A stretch of DNA of 18,989 nucleotides from Planctomycetia bacterium (GTDB lineage Bacteria > Planctomycetota > Phycisphaerae > Phycisphaerales > SM1A02), in NCBI GenBank assembly GCA_005799205.1, contig SYHM01000044.1:1-18989 (forward strand). Reading direction: 5' to 3'. The notes below the pieces were generated by a model. It was not told the origin of the DNA and made no database searches. It was given only the letters and a program-made list of their open reading frames with translations. The position numbers were made by a program, and so were the translations under genes. How positions within the stretch are numbered: the stretch's first letter is position 1; every line of letters begins with the position of its first letter. This document shows positions 16,616 through 18,989 of the stretch, one piece after another.

Positions 16616-16652
16616 ATGGGCCATTTCCGTGCGTGCGGGTAGTCTGCCACGC

Positions 16653-17789
16653 ATGAGTGATTACAACTTGAAGGCGTCCTCTCGTGCGTTCACGATCGTC
16701 GAACTCCTCGTTGTTGTCGCGATCATCTCGCTCTTGATTGCGATCCTCTTGCCCGCGATCGGAAAGGCGAAGGAAGCCGCACTCGTCACACAGAGTGCCG
16801 CGAATCTCAACAACCTTGGCAAGTCGAACGCAACGTACGGCGCTGACTGGCAAGACAGACAGTTCACTGGAATCCCCGACGACTTCGGTGCGCCGCCTGC
16901 CAATGGCAACTGCAACATCTATCAATCGCAAGTCGCGTGCCTTCCTCAGATGATCGCTGGTTGGGATGCCACAGGTGGACTCTGGGGTTTCTGGATCGGT
17001 GGACCACTCTGCCCAGGCGGCTATCCCGGTAACTGCGGCAACATTCCCGTTTACATCCCCAACGAATGGAGTTATGCCAACGGTTGCTTCGGATCGTGGC
17101 GGCTGTGCAATTACAAGGCCTTCAATGACTACGTCAACGGCAAGTACTACGACAAGGTCTTCTGGGCTCCAAAGGACCGGATGAATCTCGAGAGTGCTGC
17201 ACCAGCGCTCGCGTATCCAGGCGAGTTCTGTCCGCCAGGGTCAACTGGCGGAAGTTCGATTCGATCGACCTATGTGTGGAGCCCCGCTGCGATGTGGGCT
17301 CCTGACGTGCTCTCATCGACAACGGCCGACTCTCCAAACGCGGGGAAACCAAATCAGTGTGGACCAGGCGCATACCGATCACCCGCTGCTGGAATGGCGA
17401 CCTATCCAGATCTCAAGACGCGCATGATCGAGCGCATTTGGCTGCAAAACCGCGAGGGGGGAGAGAACTGCAACGCGTTCTCGCCGCCATCACCGTGGCT
17501 CTTCAATCAGGGCTACAACTCGGCGCCGGTGTGCCTTTACTTCGACGGACATGTGCAGATGACAGGAGTCGCTGATGCGATGGAAGCCGACGCCCGCATC
17601 AAGGGACAGAACGCGGCGAACACGAACATCTCGACCGCGGGGCGAGGACTCTGGCATCGAGGGACTCCCCTCGGAGGTGACGGCGCCGCGTACTACACCG
17701 CGCAGGCGTACGACCAACTCGTGAACACCGCATTTCATGTCCTGACGACGGACGGCATTCAGGGCCGCGATGTCGTGGGCGCGAAGTAG
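16653..17789 (+). CDS. Prepilin-like protein, paralog 2
   Basis: A 378-residue paralog of the preceding gene, roughly two thirds identical by eye across the full length. The 12-residue leader MSDYNLKASSRA ends in Ala before FTIVELLVVVAIISLLIA, so it shares the unusual -1 Ala. Shared blocks include NATYGADWQDRQFT, YPGNCGN, KAFNDYVNGK, DKVFWAPKD, WSPAAMW, PDVLSSTT, PDLKTRMIE, NREGGE, FNQGYNSAP, LYFDGHV and LTTDGIQGRDV. It has extra Cys (for example NGCFGSWRLC and GEFCPPG) absent from paralog 1. Codons for the identical N-terminal helix differ at many third positions, so the duplication is not recent. ATG 16653 is preferred over GTG 16629, which would give a longer, atypical leader. The start lies only 38 bases after the terminator, leaving little room for its own promoter; the ribosome site is weak. 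It ends 9 bases before the convergent propeller gene. Confidence 0.9.
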   Translation: MSDYNLKASSRAFTIVELLVVVAIISLLIAILLPAIGKAKEAALVTQSAANLNNLGKSNATYGADWQDRQFTGIPDDFGAPPANGNCNIYQSQVACLPQMIAGWDATGGLWGFWIGGPLCPGGYPGNCGNIPVYIPNEWSYANGCFGSWRLCNYKAFNDYVNGKYYDKVFWAPKDRMNLESAAPALAYPGEFCPPGSTGGSSIRSTYVWSPAAMWAPDVLSSTTADSPNAGKPNQCGPGAYRSPAAGMATYPDLKTRMIERIWLQNREGGENCNAFSPPSPWLFNQGYNSAPVCLYFDGHVQMTGVADAMEADARIKGQNAANTNISTAGRGLWHRGTPLGGDGAAYYTAQAYDQLVNTAFHVLTTDGIQGRDVVGAK

Positions 17790-17798
17790 CGAACGCGG

Positions 17799-18989
17799 CT
17801 ACGGGTTTCCGAGCCCTGGAGCAACTGGTCCGGGCTGGGGAGTCACCGGTGGCGGCTTCTTTCCACCGAGCGGGAGCGCCTCAAGCCCTCGCGGCGCCGC
17901 GATCGGATCTGAGCTTCGTCTGCCAGTGGGGGCAATCCCTGGAACTTCTTCAGTCCCCTCTGGCGTTGATCCACTTGGTGGCGATGTCGCAATTGGCTCA
18001 GTTGCATGCGGATGCAAGTCTCGTGTGACGAGCGCGAAGTAATGGCGTCGAATGGCATCGTCGAACAAGTAGGCGGCATCGATCTCATCGGATGTCGGCG
18101 GGCGTTCCGCTGCCTCGATGGATTCGGCCTTCCAGTCACGGCCGTTGCGACTCGTTGACCGCACGAGTTCGCCCGCTTTGCTCGCGATCGAAGTGAATGC
18201 GATGTGGCTTTTCCTCGCGGTCGCCGATCCCATCCAACTGCCGCCAACTGCGAGCCGTGGGAGTAGCACCGGAATCCCCTCAGCCATGGCCGCGGCGTGA
18301 ATGACTGGCTCGGCTGAATCTGAGAGAGCGAGAAAGAGATGCGTCGACGGGCCGAGCGTGGCGGCAGAGAGATCGCACACTTCGAACGTATCAGCAACGC
18401 GATCTCGTAGATCCACCATCTTTGAAGTCTCGACGCTCCAAGTCACTCCGCCATCGCTTGAGAGCGCACTGAGCAAGTGCCGAGTGGGTGGCTCGTGCGC
18501 GTAGTTTCGTGCCACGAAGTACAGCCGCAACCGTCCCGCTGACGCTGAGCAGACGCAGGGATGCTCTGGGGAATCCATGCCAACGGGAATCCCTTCAACG
18601 AGGCATGGTTGAAGCTCGCTCCAATCGACCCCGCGATTGCTGCTCGTCGCGCGTGCAAGCGTGCCGAACGCTTTCGGAGTGTCGAGTGAATAGTTCACAA
18701 CGAAGAGAGCGACCGCTTCAGGGGAGAGTGCAATCAGCGTTGGCGATGAGACCCCGTGAAAACCAGCAGGCGCCGAGAGCTCGGTCGACTGCGCGCAATA
18801 GAGGCGCACCGAGTCGTTCCACGGTCCGACCGTGCCAGCGCGCGCTGCGTCAACGCGCTGAGCTCGCGCTGCATCGACGAGTGCGATGGCCTGCGCGTTG
18901 GGGACTCCATCAAGTGAGTTTGGTTTCTGTGAGTCGGGCGGTTCTGACTTGGACGGCTGAGACGTAGACGGCGGCAGCTTCCAACTCGA
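17799..18989 (-). CDS. Asp-box (BNR repeat) sialidase-like beta-propeller protein, N-terminus beyond window
   Basis: The frame is open from the right edge to the TAG at 17801-17799, giving at least 396 residues; the start is outside the window. GTG 18809 is an internal codon, because coding continues upstream as a Pro/Ser-rich segment (PPSTSQPSKSEPPDSQKPN) and a helix before the propeller. Asp-box motifs at strand turns are SSDGGVTWS (canonical), SSNRGVDWS and SRNGRDWKA (degenerate), each preceded by blade-like strands such as RLRLYFVARNY. The C-terminus is a Pro/Gly-rich tail (about 60 residues: PPSGSTPEGTEEVPG to PVAPGLGNP). The fold occurs in sialidases and in many non-enzymatic secreted proteins. 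The sialidase arginine triad and FRIP motif are not evident in the visible part, so I make no enzymatic claim. Confidence 0.78.
   Translation of the reverse strand, partial: SSWKLPPSTSQPSKSEPPDSQKPNSLDGVPNAQAIALVDAARAQRVDAARAGTVGPWNDSVRLYCAQSTELSAPAGFHGVSSPTLIALSPEAVALFVVNYSLDTPKAFGTLARATSSNRGVDWSELQPCLVEGIPVGMDSPEHPCVCSASAGRLRLYFVARNYAHEPPTRHLLSALSSDGGVTWSVETSKMVDLRDRVADTFEVCDLSAATLGPSTHLFLALSDSAEPVIHAAAMAEGIPVLLPRLAVGGSWMGSATARKSHIAFTSIASKAGELVRSTSRNGRDWKAESIEAAERPPTSDEIDAAYLFDDAIRRHYFALVTRDLHPHATEPIATSPPSGSTPEGTEEVPGIAPTGRRSSDPIAAPRGLEALPLGGKKPPPVTPQPGPVAPGLGNP

Noticed and set aside
1..18989. Search for CRISPR arrays, transposases, integrases, toxin-antitoxin or defence genes, tRNA or rRNA
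   Set aside because: No repeated spacer-like units, terminal inverted repeats, recombinase motifs or tRNA-like cloverleaf sequences were seen by reading; the window is densely filled by ordinary genes.

Overview
This is an 18,989-base stretch of bacterial chromosome that is gene-dense, moderately GC-rich and almost fully coding. It carries fourteen protein genes and no RNA gene, insertion sequence, phage gene or CRISPR array that I can recognise. The best guess for the source is a planctomycete, probably class Phycisphaerae. The clues are prepilin-type proteins whose N-terminus reads RAFTIVELLVVVAIISLLIA with a distal FDGHV segment, a RibB protein with a degenerate RibA half, and a duplicated Lrp/AsnC regulator. 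This placement is an inference from protein style, not from a marker gene.

Layout. Positions 1-1671 (minus) hold thiC, cut at the window edge just before its stop. It diverges from a plus-strand operon (1879-5091): a double Lrp/AsnC-type regulator, a serine racemase/threonine dehydratase-like PLP enzyme and an MFS transporter. These are packed with a 13-base gap and an ATGA overlap. Running toward this operon is a minus-strand set (9767 down to 5078): a RibBX-type DHBP synthase, a LolA-like periplasmic protein and a large exported TPR protein with a gluzincin peptidase domain. The three are joined by ATGA overlaps. Diverging from ribBX is an M42-like aminopeptidase (9794-11056), followed on the same strand by argS (11152-13029) and upp (13033-13671), which are almost touching.

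A minus-strand pair (15210 down to 13673) encodes a glycosylasparaginase and a PduO-type cobalamin adenosyltransferase, again with an ATGA overlap. The last part holds two tandem paralogous prepilin-like genes (15453-16556 and 16653-17789) separated by a strong intrinsic terminator. It ends with the C-terminal part of a minus-strand Asp-box (BNR) beta-propeller protein that runs off the right edge.

Most of the window is core metabolism: thiamin pyrimidine, riboflavin, B12 cofactor, uracil salvage and Arg-tRNA synthesis, plus amino acid or peptide turnover. I found no defence system, mobile element or obvious new multi-gene machine. The parts least explained by known function are the prepilin-like tandem pair, the RibBX protein with a changed metal-ligand position in its active half, and the coupling of ribBX to two envelope-protein genes. 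Three convergent gene pairs end within a few bases of each other or overlap, with no terminator between them, which is typical of a compact genome.
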